Positions 63,253 through 64,000 of a DNA stretch of 64,000 nucleotides are shown here, in pieces (positions within the stretch are counted from its first letter, which is position 1; each line of letters opens with the position of its first letter). The notes beneath the pieces were generated by a model. It was not told where the DNA came from. It saw only the letters and a program-made list of their open reading frames with translations, and did not search any database. Made by a program: the position numbers and the translations under genes. Source of the DNA: Lawsonibacter asaccharolyticus (GTDB taxonomy: Bacteria > Bacillota > Clostridia > Oscillospirales > Oscillospiraceae); assembly GCA_003112755.1 (NCBI GenBank), contig BFBT01000001.1:3439693-3503692 (forward strand). Direction: 5' to 3'.

Positions 63253-63306
63253 AAGGGATTGAAATATTTAATAAAGTCTTTAGAAACCATATAAGGAGAT
63301 GATACG

Positions 63307-63651
63307 ATGGTTGCCTCCTCAGCCATTTGTGATCTATTATACCAGCTTGGAATATCCGCTAATTACAAAGGATTTCTCCATACCGCTTATGCAGTATCTT
63401 TGTGCGTGGAACAGCAAGACAGGCTTTTGTTGGTGACAAAGTGGCTGTATCCCGATGTCGCCAGGAAGTATGGGACGAACTGGAAGGCGGTGGAACGAAA
63501 TATTCGAACTGTATCTACTATTGCCTGGAAGCACAATCTCCCCTTGTTGGAATCTCTTTCCCATACACCTTGACAGGCGCTTGCGTTCCGCTGAATTTCT
63601 TGCTGTACTTTCCATGCAGTCTGCTCTGACGAATTTGAGCGCCCTGCTTAA
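63307..63651 (+). pseudogene. IS66 passenger: small Spo0A-C-like HTH, copy 2
   Basis: MVASSAICDLLYQLGISANY opens well behind AAGGAGATGATACG and runs through YPDVARKYGTNWKAVERNIR. The frame then stops at 63573 because two bases (near 63566) and one T (near 63611) are missing relative to copy 1. Repaired length is 348 bp, as in copy 1. Confidence 0.7.
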
Positions 63652-63853
63652 ATTGTAGTCTCAAAATTTTTATTGCTTCCAGAAGCAAAGAATGAGAGCA
63701 GACAAAGTATTGGCTGCTCTCGTTCTTTTTATCTCATATTATATTTGACGCTTACGTTGGGGCGACCTTATGTAGGGCTGGATTGCCGGACAGCAACTCT
63801 CACAGGGCATCCATGCTGGCACGATTCATCTGCCACCCGAGCAGTTCCGGCCA

Positions 63854-63893
63854 GAAAAAAAGAAAGGCGCGGCAAGGGGTCCCCCTGCCGCAC
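63854..63893 (-). terminator. Terminator of the gene at the right edge
   Basis: A GC stem (GTGCGGCAGGGG with CCCTTGCCGCGC on the minus strand, one mismatch) followed by CTTTCTTTTTTT on that strand. The 63764-63853 stretch shows no gene. Confidence 0.7.
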
Positions 63894-63906
63894 CAAGCTT
63901 GATTTT

Positions 63907-64000
63907 TTATTTTCCGGTCACATAGAATGTTCTTGTTCTGGTGTCTCGCTCCGAACCATCGTCCGCAAATACCGCGACTACCACTTTATATTCTATGTCT
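63907..64000 (-). CDS. 3' end of an unknown gene (cut by the window edge)
   Basis: The last 30 codons on the minus strand read DIEYKVVVAVFADDG, then TRTFYVTGK and a stop. Beta-strand-like; not recognised. The terminator just downstream supports it. Confidence 0.5.
   Translation of the reverse strand, partial: DIEYKVVVAVFADDGSERDTRTRTFYVTGK

Larger units (their letters stand above)
59931..63755 (+). mobile_element. IS66-family element, copy 2 (with target duplication)
   Basis: Nearly identical to copy 1 in the same orientation, 3825 bp, with the same GTAAGCGTCAA/TTGACGCTTAC ends. It carries tnpA, tnpB, tnpC and the two Spo0A-C-like passenger genes, so the passengers are part of the element. 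It lies upstream of the secreted-protein gene that ends at 58624. Confidence 0.93.

Overview
The window looks like a chromosomal stretch of a high-GC, spore-forming, anaerobic gut Clostridia, most like Oscillospiraceae (Flavonifractor, Lawsonibacter or Intestinimonas-type). This is an inference from the gene families: a GltS plus formiminotransferase/Fhs module, DUF4317, DUF6514, a SleC-like spore-cortex gene, Spo0A-C-like HTH proteins, an ECF FolT with a THF riboswitch, and Na+-pumping decarboxylase parts. There is no rRNA and no CRISPR array. Two tRNA genes are present, Leu(CAG) and Pro(TGG).

Layout. 0-6.3 kb: an AbgT transporter, an M24 'pita-bread' hydrolase that lacks metal ligands, a URO-D-fold protein, a LysR regulator, and a divergent cysteine-desulfidase-like gene. 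6.4-11.1 kb: a three-component sensor (YesM-type kinase, YesN-type regulator with a frameshift, sugar-binding lipoprotein) followed by a secreted cyclase-family lipoprotein. 11.3-17.1 kb: a leftward operon of split transketolase, a mono-cysteine Asp/Glu-racemase-like protein and a ThDP enzyme, with a divergent LysR gene and a palindromic operator candidate. 17.2-18.9 kb: an XRE regulator and DUF4317.

18.9-32.4 kb is a one-carbon superoperon: glutamate formimidoyltransferase (two copies), a SARP/BTAD-AAA regulator, GltS, FchA, HutD, formate-THF ligase, a FolD paralog, FocA, FolC, then a THF riboswitch and FolT. Read together, these genes could take formiminoglutamate (or a related compound) to glutamate, ammonia, formate and ATP. 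32.5-39.1 kb: an OmpR-type two-component pair, a riboswitch-like leader before an OadB/OadG-like pair, DUF6514, and three spore/peptidoglycan-binding genes.

39.3-48.3 kb begins at tRNA-Leu with a flavodoxin gene whose 5' end is missing. It continues with an accessory region: AraC/HAD/PTS-EIIC, a CMD/cupin/aldo-keto reductase set with a LysR regulator, GNATs and DUF1989. 48.7-52.8 kb is a small AT-rich island. Two 222-bp repeats carry tRNA-Pro 5' halves. They are followed by the complete tRNA-Pro, a two-gene DUF4297-nuclease plus SMC-like zinc-hook ATPase cassette (a probable anti-phage system), and an integrase remnant cut by an IS.

52.8-64 kb holds two nearly identical 3.8-kb IS66-family elements that carry two Spo0A-C-like passenger genes. 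Between them lie broken genes for secreted proteins. The two IS copies differ mostly by one-base indels at different places, and most gene lengths agree once these are repaired. Many 'pseudogenes' at this end are therefore more likely sequencing or assembly errors than decay.
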